A stretch of 64,000 bases of DNA. It comes from CAMCXE01 sp036520615. Lineage in GTDB: Bacteria; Pseudomonadota; Gammaproteobacteria; Pseudomonadales; Cellvibrionaceae. A program made the position numbers and the translations under genes. This document shows positions 7,921 to 17,089 of the stretch, piece by piece. A model generated the notes under the pieces. The model was given only the letters and a program-made list of their open reading frames with translations, had not been told where the DNA came from and made no database searches. Position 1 is the first letter of the stretch. Every line of letters starts with the position of its first letter. The DNA lies in NCBI GenBank assembly GCA_036520615.1, contig DATDJI010000027.1:62001-126000 (forward strand), given 5' to 3'.

Positions 7921-9564
7921 ATGGTCAAGCGGAGAGACGGCGAGATGGGCTGGAATTCAATTCAAGGTAAGTTAATTGGGCTTGTAGTGGCGGGCTGCTT
8001 GGTGCTGGCCTTGGTTGCTATTTGGGGCAGTGTAGAGCACAAGGCGGTTGTTAAAGATTTTGAATACTTGCTCGAACATAAGCAGCGCGCCAACGACAGC
8101 GTTGACCAATTAAATCTGGTGTTTAAAGTGCAAGTTCAAGAGTGGAAAAATCTGTTATTGCGCGGTAGCAGCGCTGTCGATGCGCAAAAATACTGGCAGG
8201 CCGTAAATGAGCAGCATAAAAAGTTTGAGGCTAAGGTTGAAGAAGTGGTCAAACTTTTGGGCGATGATCCGCTTACTAAGGATTTGCGTAATTTGAGTGT
8301 GCTGCACACGGCATTGTTGCCCAAGTATGAAGAAGGTCGTCGCGCATTCGAGCAGGCCGGGTCCGATCCAAAGGCGGGAGATGCGGCCGTCAAGGGCATT
8401 GATCGCGAGTTATCGGACAAAATTGAAGCTCTGGCCGCCACGCTTAATGAATCTATGAAAAAGGACACAGCAATGCTGAGCCATTCAGCAAGCTCAATAT
8501 ACGGTCGCACCCTCATAGTGGAGCTTGCTCTGAGTGCCCTTGTGGTATTTGCAATGATATTCAGTTTGAAATCGCAGCTGCTTAACCCATTAGCTCTAGT
8601 AATAGAGCATATGCAGCGTTTGGCGGGCGGCGACTATTCGCAGCGGTTAGACACAACACGCCAAGATGAACTGGGCGCGTTATTCGCCAATGTTGAAAAA
8701 TTACGCGGAGCTCTTTGCAGTATGATCGGTGGTGTGCGCAGCACGGCTACGGTGTTAACACAGGTAAATGAACAGCTTAATCAGTCCTCCCAGGGGTTGG
8801 ATCGGGATACGGAAAAAACCGAGGGCTATGCTGGGCAAATTGCTGCCGCCATTAATGAAATGGTAGCCACGGTAAGCGAGGTGGCAAAAAATGCCTCCCA
8901 AGCGGCGGATGCTACGGTGCGCGCTGAGACGAGTTTGCACGAGGGCAATCACATCATGTGCAGCGCCATTACTGCTATCACCCGTGTGGCGGATGAAGTG
9001 GCGCAGACCTCCGTGCAGATGAATCAGCTGAAAGAAGAGTCCACCAGTGTTGGCGCGGTGTTAGACGTAATTAAAGGTATTGCTGAGCAGACGAATTTGC
9101 TAGCACTTAATGCTGCTATTGAAGCTGCCCGCGCAGGCGAACAGGGGCGCGGCTTTGCTGTAGTAGCAGACGAAGTGCGAGCTCTGGCTAAACGCACACA
9201 AGAATCCACCGAAGAAATTCAACACATTATTAAAGCCTTGCAAGATGGCGCTTCAGCGGCGGCTCACGCCATGCTGCAAAGTACCAGTAAAACACGCGAC
9301 TCAGTGGCCCAGGCAGAAAACGCAGGCCGTACGTTAAGTGATATTTCTGGCGCCATTGGTTTGATCCGCGATATGACCCATCAGATCGCCGCAGCCTCCC
9401 AGGAGCAAAGTCACGCCGCTGATGAAATCAATCGCAACGTAGTTAGCATGGCCTCCCTAGCCGAGAACGCCCATGCCCATGCGCGTAAAACCGGCGCGGT
9501 TACGCAAGGGCTGGAGCAGACGGCGAAGGATTTACACGCAATGGTTGCCGGGTTTCGGCTCTAA
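7921..9564 (+). CDS. methyl-accepting chemotaxis protein
   Basis: 547 residues. A transmembrane segment lies at about 18-36 and a helical periplasmic sensor (about 40-195) with no recognisable Cache or PAS signature, best read as a four-helix-bundle type. A second TM follows at about 200-218, then HAMP (LLNPLALVIEHMQRLAGGDYSQRL) and the cytoplasmic signalling coiled coil. The conserved hairpin tip is present, with EQTNLLALNAAIEAARAGEQ and GFAVVADEVR. Methyl-accepting Glu/Gln runs flank it. No C-terminal CheR-binding pentapeptide is present (ends AMVAGFRL). The start could be the ATG at 7945, which has GGAG ten bases upstream. Its location between ispB and rplU is unusual. Ligand unknown. Confidence 0.9.
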   Translation: MVKRRDGEMGWNSIQGKLIGLVVAGCLVLALVAIWGSVEHKAVVKDFEYLLEHKQRANDSVDQLNLVFKVQVQEWKNLLLRGSSAVDAQKYWQAVNEQHKKFEAKVEEVVKLLGDDPLTKDLRNLSVLHTALLPKYEEGRRAFEQAGSDPKAGDAAVKGIDRELSDKIEALAATLNESMKKDTAMLSHSASSIYGRTLIVELALSALVVFAMIFSLKSQLLNPLALVIEHMQRLAGGDYSQRLDTTRQDELGALFANVEKLRGALCSMIGGVRSTATVLTQVNEQLNQSSQGLDRDTEKTEGYAGQIAAAINEMVATVSEVAKNASQAADATVRAETSLHEGNHIMCSAITAITRVADEVAQTSVQMNQLKEESTSVGAVLDVIKGIAEQTNLLALNAAIEAARAGEQGRGFAVVADEVRALAKRTQESTEEIQHIIKALQDGASAAAHAMLQSTSKTRDSVAQAENAGRTLSDISGAIGLIRDMTHQIAAASQEQSHAADEINRNVVSMASLAENAHAHARKTGAVTQGLEQTAKDLHAMVAGFRL

Positions 9565-9796
9565 TTACAGATTTTTAGACGCTGTGATTTGCTTGGCAGC
9601 CTGCTGCAATCTGCTTGCGTGTATCGGTGCGATTGAGTAGAATCCGCGGCCCTTTGGTTTGGCTTTGCGTCCCTTTTGCGGTACGTGCCTGCCAAAATCG
9701 TTAAACGGCGCAAGCTTTGTAGTTCATCCAGTGGTTGGGTGGGCTTAAAACTCTTAAGAGTGCTTCGCGACGTCCACATGCTCTGGAGCATAAAAC

Positions 9797-10108
9797 ATGT
9801 ACGCAGTTATTGTATCTGGCGGTAAACAACACCGCGTGGTTGAAGGTGAAACCCTTCGCTTAGAAAAACTCGAAATTGAAACCGGTGCCAGCTTCAACTT
9901 CGACCAAGTGTTGATGGTTGTAAATGGCAGCGACGTTAAAATTGGCGCCCCCGTTGTGCCGGGTGCCACGGTAAAAGCCGAAGTGATTAGCCACGGCCGC
10001 GCCGATAAAGTGACCATCATCAAGTTTAAGCGCCGTAAGCATTCGATGAAGCGTCAGGGCCACCGTCAGTGGTACACCGAAGTTAAAATCACCGGCATTA
10101 CCGGTTAA
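9797..10108 (+). CDS. rplU: 50S ribosomal protein L21
   Basis: 103 residues, the standard length. It starts MYAVIVSGGKQHRV and has the conserved basic C-terminus KFKRRKHSMKRQGHRQWYTEVKITGI. It binds 23S rRNA in the large subunit. It is first of the rplU-rpmA pair, 15 bases upstream of rpmA. About 230 bases lie between the chemoreceptor stop and this ATG, enough for its own promoter. Confidence 0.98.
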   Translation: MYAVIVSGGKQHRVVEGETLRLEKLEIETGASFNFDQVLMVVNGSDVKIGAPVVPGATVKAEVISHGRADKVTIIKFKRRKHSMKRQGHRQWYTEVKITGITG

Positions 10109-10123
10109 TAGAGGATTTGAATC

Positions 10124-10387
10124 ATGGCCCACAAGAAAGCAGGCGGTAGTACCCGCAATGGTCGCGACTCCGAAAGTAAACGCTTAGGTGTTAAAGCCTT
10201 TGGCAGCCAACTGATCAACGCTGGCAGCATCATCATTCGTCAACGCGGCACCCAATATCACCCGGGTGAGAACGTTGGCATCGGCAAAGACCACACTATC
10301 TTCGCTACCAAAACTGGCTACGTAAGTTTCGCAGTTAAAGGCGCTAAAAACCGCCGCGTAGTGAGCATCATTGAGGCTACTGCCTAA
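10124..10387 (+). CDS. rpmA: 50S ribosomal protein L27
   Basis: 87 residues. MAHKKAGGSTRNGRDSESKRLGVK is the classical L27 N-terminus, which reaches toward the peptidyl-transferase centre. GGSIIIRQRGT-like and HPGENVGIGKDHTIFA follow. No N-terminal cleavage extension of the Firmicutes type is present. It is followed by a strong rho-independent terminator at 10414-10446. Confidence 0.98.
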   Translation: MAHKKAGGSTRNGRDSESKRLGVKAFGSQLINAGSIIIRQRGTQYHPGENVGIGKDHTIFATKTGYVSFAVKGAKNRRVVSIIEATA

Positions 10388-10413
10388 GTTAAAATCACCA
10401 AGTCATTGGTGCG

Positions 10414-10446
10414 AAGCCCTGTCTCCTTGGCGACGGGGCTTTTTTG
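10414..10446 (+). terminator. rho-independent terminator after rpmA
   Basis: AGCCCTGTC and GACGGGGCT form a 9-base near-perfect stem around an 8-base loop, followed directly by TTTTTT. It separates rplU-rpmA from obgE. Confidence 0.9.
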
Positions 10447-10524
10447 TTTTGGGCGCAGGATTTTACTGCGCCGCCAAGGTGAATCAATTTAAGTGCCGCC
10501 TAAAGATGCGGCAAGGTAGCCAGT

Positions 10525-11751
10525 ATGAAATTCGTCGATGAAGCACCGATACACGTCAAAGCTGGGCGTGGCGGCAAAGGCTGTTTATCGTTCCTGCGAG
10601 AAAAATTCATTACCAAAGGTGGCCCAAATGGCGGCGACGGTGGTGATGGCGGATCGGTGTTTCTAGAAGCTGACGAAGGCTTAAACACGCTTATCGATTA
10701 CAGATTCGCCCGTACCTTTCAAGCGGAAGATGGCGAAGCCGGGCGCGGCACCAATTGCACGGGCAAAAAAGGTGATGACCTGGTGCTGCGTGTACCGGTA
10801 GGAACTTCTGTTATTGATGAAGATACTGGAGAAGTCATCGGTGATTTAACCGAAGCAGGCGATCGTTTGTTAGTGGCGCAGGGCGGCTGGCACGGACTGG
10901 GTAATACGCGGTTTCGCTCCAGCGTAAATCGCACACCCCGCCAAACCACTCCCGGTAGCCCTGGCGAAGAGCGCACATTGCGGCTTGAGCTTAAAGTGCT
11001 CGCCGATGTGGGCATGTTGGGTCTGCCTAATGCGGGCAAATCAACGTTTATACGTGCCGTATCCTCAGCTCAACCGAAGGTCGCGGACTACCCGTTTACT
11101 ACGCTGATACCAAGTCTCGGTGTGGTTAAGGTAAACCGTCACCGCAGCTTTGTAATTGCCGATATCCCTGGTTTGATTGAAGGCGCATCTGAAGGGGCTG
11201 GGCTTGGTATCCGGTTTTTAAAACACTTAACTCGCTGCCGTATTCTGTTGCACCTAGTGGATATGTACCCGATCGACGGCACGGATCCACTGGAAAACGC
11301 CCAGTCAATTATCAATGAGCTGGAAAAATTCAGCCCAACTCTTGCCGAGCGTGAGCGTTGGTTAGTATTAAATAAAGCCGATTTAGTCGACGCGGAAGAA
11401 GCGGAAGCCATCAAACAAACGGTGGTTGATGGGTTAGGCTGGAAAGGTCCAGTCTATGTGGTCTCCGCCGCCAACCGCCTGGGTACAGAAGTGCTCTGTG
11501 AACACCTTTTAACGCATTTAGAGCTGCAGTGGGAATCCGAGCGCGAGAGCGCTGAGCTCGCTGAAGCGGAAAAACAACGCCAGTTAGTCATGCAAAAAGA
11601 AGCGCGCGAGCATATTAAAATTCTGCGCGAACGCCACTTTGAAAAACGCCGCGCGCAAAAGGCAGGTGAGGGCGATGATTTAAGCGATGACCTAGATGAC
11701 GATGATTGGAACGAAGACGATTACGACGTTGAATTTGAGTACGCTCCTTAA
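10525..11751 (+). CDS. obgE: GTPase Obg/CgtA
   Basis: 408 residues. The glycine-rich Obg domain occupies 1-158 (GGKGCLSFLREKF, GGPNGGDGGDGGSV). The G domain follows with P-loop GLPNAGKST at 166-174, switch DIPGLIEGAS, and LNKADLV for guanine binding. The C-terminal tail is strongly acidic (DDLSDDLDDDDWNEDDY). It is a ribosome-associated GTPase needed for 50S assembly and stress control. AGG precedes the ATG. proB starts 20 bases after its stop, so they are probably co-transcribed. Confidence 0.97.
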   Translation: MKFVDEAPIHVKAGRGGKGCLSFLREKFITKGGPNGGDGGDGGSVFLEADEGLNTLIDYRFARTFQAEDGEAGRGTNCTGKKGDDLVLRVPVGTSVIDEDTGEVIGDLTEAGDRLLVAQGGWHGLGNTRFRSSVNRTPRQTTPGSPGEERTLRLELKVLADVGMLGLPNAGKSTFIRAVSSAQPKVADYPFTTLIPSLGVVKVNRHRSFVIADIPGLIEGASEGAGLGIRFLKHLTRCRILLHLVDMYPIDGTDPLENAQSIINELEKFSPTLAERERWLVLNKADLVDAEEAEAIKQTVVDGLGWKGPVYVVSAANRLGTEVLCEHLLTHLELQWESERESAELAEAEKQRQLVMQKEAREHIKILRERHFEKRRAQKAGEGDDLSDDLDDDDWNEDDYDVEFEYAP

Positions 11752-11771
11752 CGGTTAACTAGAGGCTAACG

Positions 11772-12914
11772 ATGAATCCAGACCCCAACGCCCAAAACCG
11801 CCGCGCGCATATAGGCCAGAGCCCGCGATTGGTGGTGAAAATTGGTAGCGCTTTGCTAACCAATGAAGGCCGCGGGCTGGATAAGGCTGCCATTGCAGGC
11901 TGGGTGGCGCAGATGGCTGCGATCGTAAATGCGGGCCAAGAGTTGGTTTTAGTTTCTTCCGGCGCGGTGGCCGCTGGCATGACGCGCTTAGGTTGGAAAG
12001 AGCGCCCTAGCAGCATCCACGAATTACAAGCCGCCGCTGCCGTAGGCCAAATGGGTTTAATTCAAACCTATGAAGAGGCCTTCAGTGCCTTCGGCATAGC
12101 CACCGCACAAATTCTGCTCGACCACGATGACCTTTCCAGCCGTGAGCGCTACCTCAATGCTCGCTCTACGTTACGTACTCTTACTGGCTTAAAAGTAGTG
12201 CCAGTAGTAAATGAAAATGACACAGTGGTTACCGATGAAATCCGCTTTGGCGATAACGATACATTGGGCGCATTGGTTGCAAACTTAATCGAAGCGGACA
12301 CACTGATACTTCTTACCGACCAGCTCGGCATGTATAACGCAGATCCGCGCAAACATCCTGATGCCGTTATTCTCAGCGAGCGCGCCGCGTCCGACAACAG
12401 CCTAGATGCAATGGCGGGCGGTGGTGGTTTGCTGGGCCGTGGCGGCATGGCGACCAAGCTGCGTGCAGCGCGGTTAGCTGCTCGCTCCGGTGCCAATACG
12501 ATAATTGTCGGCGGTAGAATTCCTGATGTGCTTAGTCGCGTAATGCAGGGCGAAGACATAGGCACACTGCTCTATGCACAGGAAGAGCCGATGGCCGCCC
12601 GCAAGCAGTGGCTGGCTGGGCAATTGCAGGTGCGTGGCACACTGGTATTAGATAGCGGTGCTGTGCAGGTACTCACTACTAGCGGCAAAAGCCTGTTACC
12701 CGTAGGTGTGAAGCAAGTGCAGGGACACTTTACCAGGGGCGATTTGGTGAGCTGCCGCGCCCCGGACGGCCGCGAGATCGCCCGCGGTTTAGTGAATTAT
12801 CATGCAGATGAAGCGCGCAAAATCGCCGGCAAACCCAGTAGCCTAATTGCCGATCTATTGGGGTATAAAGATTATGATGAGCTTATTCACCGGGATAATT
12901 TGATTCTGGTGTAA
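11772..12914 (+). CDS. proB: glutamate 5-kinase
   Basis: 380 residues, with an amino-acid-kinase domain and a C-terminal PUA domain (about 285-365). Motifs: VVKIGSALLTNEG near the N-terminus, VSSGAVAAGM, the substrate loop VVNENDTV, FGDNDTLGALVA, and the GRGGMATKLRAARLA stretch. It catalyses ATP-dependent phosphorylation of glutamate, the first step of proline synthesis, and is normally feedback-inhibited by proline. GAGG lies six bases upstream of the ATG. It follows obgE, as in many gammaproteobacteria. Confidence 0.96.
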   Translation: MNPDPNAQNRRAHIGQSPRLVVKIGSALLTNEGRGLDKAAIAGWVAQMAAIVNAGQELVLVSSGAVAAGMTRLGWKERPSSIHELQAAAAVGQMGLIQTYEEAFSAFGIATAQILLDHDDLSSRERYLNARSTLRTLTGLKVVPVVNENDTVVTDEIRFGDNDTLGALVANLIEADTLILLTDQLGMYNADPRKHPDAVILSERAASDNSLDAMAGGGGLLGRGGMATKLRAARLAARSGANTIIVGGRIPDVLSRVMQGEDIGTLLYAQEEPMAARKQWLAGQLQVRGTLVLDSGAVQVLTTSGKSLLPVGVKQVQGHFTRGDLVSCRAPDGREIARGLVNYHADEARKIAGKPSSLIADLLGYKDYDELIHRDNLILV

Positions 12915-13047
12915 GCCTTTGCAACGTTAAATTTTTCTGCCTGTGAAAAGCGATTTAATTTATTTAATTCGCCCCCAATTTATTTATTCCCTCTTTTAAG
13001 ACTGGTAATTAAAAGTCACCGTCTTGCTCTTCACCTAGGAGTATTCC

Positions 13048-13239
13048 TTGGAAAGCATGTATTTTTTAATACCCATTTCGTTCCTGTTTGTCGCTCTGGC
13101 AATCGGCCTGTATATCTGGGCCGTGCACAGTGGGCAATACGATGATTTAGACTTGGAAGGGCAGCGTATTTTGTTCGACCAGGACGATCTGCCACCACCT
13201 AAACCCGCCGAACCTCCCGAAACGACTAAGGAGCCTTAG
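13048..13239 (+). CDS. ccoS: cbb3 cytochrome oxidase assembly protein CcoS
   Basis: 63 residues. One TM helix (about 5-25) is followed by the family motif WAVHSGQYDDLDLEGQRILFD and a Pro-rich tail. CcoS is a small inner-membrane protein needed to insert cofactors into cbb3-type oxidase. The start is taken as TTG because AGGAG lies six bases before it. ATG at 13057 is the alternative. It is coupled to the next gene (stop and GTG start two bases apart). The ccoNOPQ and ccoGI genes are not in this window. Confidence 0.9.
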   Translation: MESMYFLIPISFLFVALAIGLYIWAVHSGQYDDLDLEGQRILFDQDDLPPPKPAEPPETTKEP

Positions 13240-13241
13240 GC

Positions 13242-13973
13242 GTGTTAGCGCTTCTGGCGGCGAGCCTAGGTATGGGTTTATTCGGCTCCTTACATTGTTT
13301 AGGTATGTGTGGCGGTTTAACCGCCGCTTTGGGTTTTGGTATTCCGGCCCATGCTGCCCGCCAACGCCTCATCGTATTAACGAGCGTTGGGCGCGTAGTT
13401 TCTTATGGGCTCATCGGTTTGGCGGCGGGCGGGCTAATGCAAGCCATGTCGCTCGGTCTCTGGCCGCGCATGTTGGCAGCAGTTATGTTGATACTTACTG
13501 GTTGTTATCTGGCGGGCTGGTGGAATCTGCTTACGCGTTTGGAAGCCTTGGGCGCAGGCCTTTGGCGCAAGCTCGAACCCATACGCAAGCGCTGTTTACC
13601 TATAGATACCGGTTTTAAAGCCCTAGGCTTTGGCTTGCTTTGGGGCGCGCTGCCCTGTGGGCTTGTATATTCCGCTATTGCATTTGTGTCTACCGCCTCT
13701 ACCGCTGTTAGTGAAGTGCCACCAGCGCTTGCCTCCGCCCTCGGTATGCTGGCGTTTGGTTTGGGTACAAGCCCCGCTGTATTAATCGGCGGATTAATGG
13801 CTAGTCAATTAACAATCTGGCTACAAAAACCTCTGCTTAAACCGTTGTTGGGAATTTTTTATATTCTGTTTGGAATCTGGACGGGCTATGGGGCTTTAGC
13901 GCATAAACATCACGACCATAAACATTCGCAAGAATCGGATGTGCCTATAGGGCATGAGCACCATCACGGCTAA
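13242..13973 (+). CDS. SafE/UreH-like membrane protein next to ccoS
   Basis: 243 residues, about six TM helices. It belongs to the sulfite exporter TauE/SafE or UreH-type superfamily by the N-terminal GLFGSLHCLGMCGGL motif and the matching internal GLLWGALPCGLVYSA repeat. The conserved His/Cys residues and the His-rich C-terminus (HKHHDHKHSQE...HEHHHG) suggest metal, possibly copper, handling. That would suit a partner of CcoS, since cbb3 oxidase needs copper. This role is inferred. The gene begins with GTG two bases after the ccoS stop, so the two are one operon. Confidence 0.8.
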   Translation: MLALLAASLGMGLFGSLHCLGMCGGLTAALGFGIPAHAARQRLIVLTSVGRVVSYGLIGLAAGGLMQAMSLGLWPRMLAAVMLILTGCYLAGWWNLLTRLEALGAGLWRKLEPIRKRCLPIDTGFKALGFGLLWGALPCGLVYSAIAFVSTASTAVSEVPPALASALGMLAFGLGTSPAVLIGGLMASQLTIWLQKPLLKPLLGIFYILFGIWTGYGALAHKHHDHKHSQESDVPIGHEHHHG

Positions 13974-14119
13974 CAGCTGTATTGCTACATCTGCTGAATT
14001 CATGAAGTCGTCTGTTTTTTTGGAAAATTACCTAGCCAGAGTGTCGCCTCTGATGTTTTTCGCCGTTTTTTAGAAAATAGAAAAAATATACCGAACCCAA
14101 AACGGGTGAAATATCAGGT

Positions 14120-14893
14120 CTATTTGGTAGGTTCTAGCCGGTTGGGGTTATGAAGGAACACGACAAAGCCTAAAAAATACGGGTTATTTTGCAGGGCTTT
14201 GATATGCGCCAACGCAGGCTGCCAGTCGCCATTTTCCACCAGGCCAATTTTAAAGGGTTGGTTTAAGCGTGTTAGGCTCTGCAGATAGCGGTTGTAATCG
14301 GGAATCGTAATTCGCCCTTGGTACGTTTGAAATATTACCTCATCGACACTTTGGCTAATATTTGCCAGGCCAGAATCGTAAGCGCCAGCGGACCAATCCA
14401 AAAGTCCAGTAACGCTCAATTGATATTCGACTGGCAATTGTTGCCGTACTTCGCGTAAAAAATTACCGTAATCGGCAAGCGCAGAACTTCTGGCGTCAAA
14501 GTCGATTTGAATTCCGGCTACGTTATTGCCCTGATTTTCCCACGCATTAATGCGGTGATTTACCGCTACGGCAATTGCACCATCCCATACAGCTCTTTCG
14601 ACGCGAAATACCAACCAGATTTTTTTGGCCATAAGCCTGCTGGGTAAAATTCCGGTAAGGCGCAGATCCGGGTGGTCTTTATTCCCTAAAAACTCGCCTT
14701 GTAAAATATAAAGATTATTAATGAGTGTGACGGCGGCAGGAATTTTATTGCCAGGCCAGAGCCAAAAATCTTGATAGTCGTTTAATACTACGTTGATATT
14801 TTTTACTGTTAATTGCGCTTGGCCATACCAATAACTAGCGGCGCCAAAAGCCGTGAAAATAGCTACCAATATAATTTTTGTGCTTGCGCCCAT
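14120..14893 (-). CDS. DUF3142 protein
   Basis: 257 residues. An N-terminal membrane anchor or signal (KIILVAIFTAFGAASYWYG) is followed by a predicted TIM-barrel-like domain. Family motifs are visible in VAGIQIDFDARSSALADYGNFL, LSVTGLLDW and VDEVIFQTYQG. The Asp-rich DFDAR stretch suggests a glycoside-hydrolase-like fold, but the function of DUF3142 is unknown. Its start overlaps the end of the upstream exported protein by 31 bases on the same strand, so they form an operon. It is intact although that partner is frameshifted. Confidence 0.75.
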   Translation of the reverse strand: MGASTKIILVAIFTAFGAASYWYGQAQLTVKNINVVLNDYQDFWLWPGNKIPAAVTLINNLYILQGEFLGNKDHPDLRLTGILPSRLMAKKIWLVFRVERAVWDGAIAVAVNHRINAWENQGNNVAGIQIDFDARSSALADYGNFLREVRQQLPVEYQLSVTGLLDWSAGAYDSGLANISQSVDEVIFQTYQGRITIPDYNRYLQSLTRLNQPFKIGLVENGDWQPALAHIKALQNNPYFLGFVVFLHNPNRLEPTK

Positions 14894-17005
14894 GTGGTTT
14901 TCCCGTAGGTTTTTTTAAGCGTGGCAAACCAGATTTTTCGTTGCGTAAGGGGAATGTCCTGGCTGTCGCAGCGGTTTGCACCTATGCGTCGAAAACAATT
15001 AATGGCTCCGCTAATAGCCTTGGCTCGAGCCTCTTCAGACGTAGTGGAATCCTGCATGACCTGCTGAAATATCTTGAGTGGCGACTTAAATTCACCGGCC
15101 CATTTGGCTTTGTAGTTGCCGACTTGCCCGTCTTTTGGCTCGCCAAAATTCATATCCGTAAGATGAAAGGTTTCATAGCGGCCAGCCAAATTTACCAGCG
15201 CTAGGGTATTTTTTGGGTCGTCTACATATTGTTGCAAATCATTAATGAGCGGTGTTTTACTCGGGTTCTGCGCATGATCCTCCAGGTAAATTTCGCTAAG
15301 ATTATAATTTTTCAACGGGTAGAGTTTAATTATTCGCAAGGCTTCGGAATATTGCTGATACTGTAGATTTTTGCGCACCAGTTGAAATAAGGCGGCATGC
15401 TTTTCCTCAGTTGAGGTGTGTTTACCCTGCATAATATATTCGAGTACTTGGGCATTGGCCGAATAGATAATGGCCGGTTTGCGAATGGGCGCAAAAGTAA
15501 TCAGTGAGTTTTCGGTAAAAGCCTCCCGCAATTTATCGTTTTCCGCCAGATTTATTATTAACGCAATTTGGCTTTGGGTGCGCATGCTGTTGGTGTGAGT
15601 TTTACTCGCCAAAGCTTGCCAAACGGTGTAAGCCTTATCTTTTTGTTGGGTTTTTTCAAGCGCCAGGCCGCGCAAATACATATAGCTGAAGTCGACATTA
15701 CTAAGTTTCTCTGTCACTTGCATATCCGCAGTTGTTTGCAAAACCGCTGTGTAGTTGCGCTGCACAAAAAACTGGTGGCTTAGTAATAAATATTGCCCCA
15801 ATTTTTCCTGCCCCGATTTTTTAAATTCAGCTAAAGAGGATTTAATTACTTCCGGTGCGACAGCATAAGATGCGGTACTTTTATTCTCTTCGTTATTAGT
15901 GGTTCTTTGGCGGGCTAATACCTCCACCGCGGCAAACTCTGGGATTTTCCAGTTGGGTTCGCGAGTGAAAATTGCCACCGGTGCGGCAGGGCTGCCTGAG
16001 TAAAACCAATAGCGGTTGTCTATTTCGTTTACCAGTGCATCGGCGGAATTCGCTTTGGGGTCTAATAATGCGTGCTGCCATACACGGCTATTAAATCAGC
16101 CTGATTTTGCCCCAGCCAAGTAATTTTGCGCGCTAATCCTTTTGCGGATGCAGCGTAAATTCCCTGGGGATATAGTGTGAGATAAGCGTTAAAGGCGAGG
16201 CTTGCGTTGGTGAGTTGCGCGGTATTAATAGCATCTTTGGCAAATAAGCCCCAGCTATCAGTGGCGCCTTGTTGCGCTAAATTTAAATAGACGCGTCCCA
16301 TCATACAAAGCGCAATTTGACCAACCCAAGCCGTTTTAATCTGGCTAAGTGATTTAAATCCCTCTACAGCCTCATTAAAATTACCTGCGTAAAAAGCGGC
16401 GGCGGCTTTTAGATAGAGTGCAAATTCTTGTACTGTAGTGCTGATTAAGCCAGCTTCAATCGGCTCGAATTTACTATCCGGGCAGGAGCCCGCCAGCTTT
16501 AAGCGCGCCTGCGCTAAAATATGTAATTCCTCTTCAGTAAGGCCTGCGGATTCCAGTTGCATTAAAAATTGCTGCAAACTAAGCCATGAATCAGAAACAA
16601 AGCGACCTTCCTGCCAGTTATTTAATCGTGTAAATGCTTGCCCAATAATCTCAGCAGGAACTTTCAGGTGCTGTAATTGAGCCTGTATTTCACTTTTATC
16701 CAGTTCTTGTGGCGTTGCATCGCGAGTGTAGTAACCCAGACTGATCGGTGCAAATTCGTCGTCAAAAGCAGGCTGATGCTCCGCTGGTTTAATTAGCCGG
16801 CCCTGATCCTGCAATAGCAGCATCAGATTAATACGCGTGTCATTCCAAGGGTGCAGATAAGCCGTGTCACGCCCATCTGCGTTAATTCCGCGTCTGGTTC
16901 ATGGGCTAACAGCTTTCTTTCTACGCTGTCACCGGAGGCAAAACAGGGCAGGTTTAGGATTGTTAAAGCCACAGTTGTGATGAGAAGAAAAAATCCGCAT
17001 TTCAT
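14863..17005 (-). pseudogene. large exported helical-repeat protein, two frameshifts
   Basis: Three open segments in successive frames appear to be one ~714-codon gene. Segment 1 (17005 to about 16883) has a signal peptide and ends in a run-off stop. Segment 2 (about 16883 to 16080) begins NADGRDTAYLHPWNDTRINLM and carries helical TPR-like stretches (AAAFYAGNFNEAVEGFKSLS). Segment 3 (about 16077 to 14863) begins QHALLDPKANSADALV and continues SHQFFVQRNYTAVLQ. Each junction needs the same correction of one missing base, and in both a T lost from a short T-run would repair it (ATTTAAC and TATTGG contexts). It is likely a periplasmic TPR-type scaffold, translated together with DUF3142. It is either decaying or carries sequencing errors. 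No named family was recognised. Confidence 0.6.
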
Positions 17006-17089
17006 GCAAGAGTCCTTAGGTATTTAATTGCTCGCGGCAATTTGTCAGTTGGGGTAACAGTTTAACTAACTGCAGGAGATACGCGCTTA

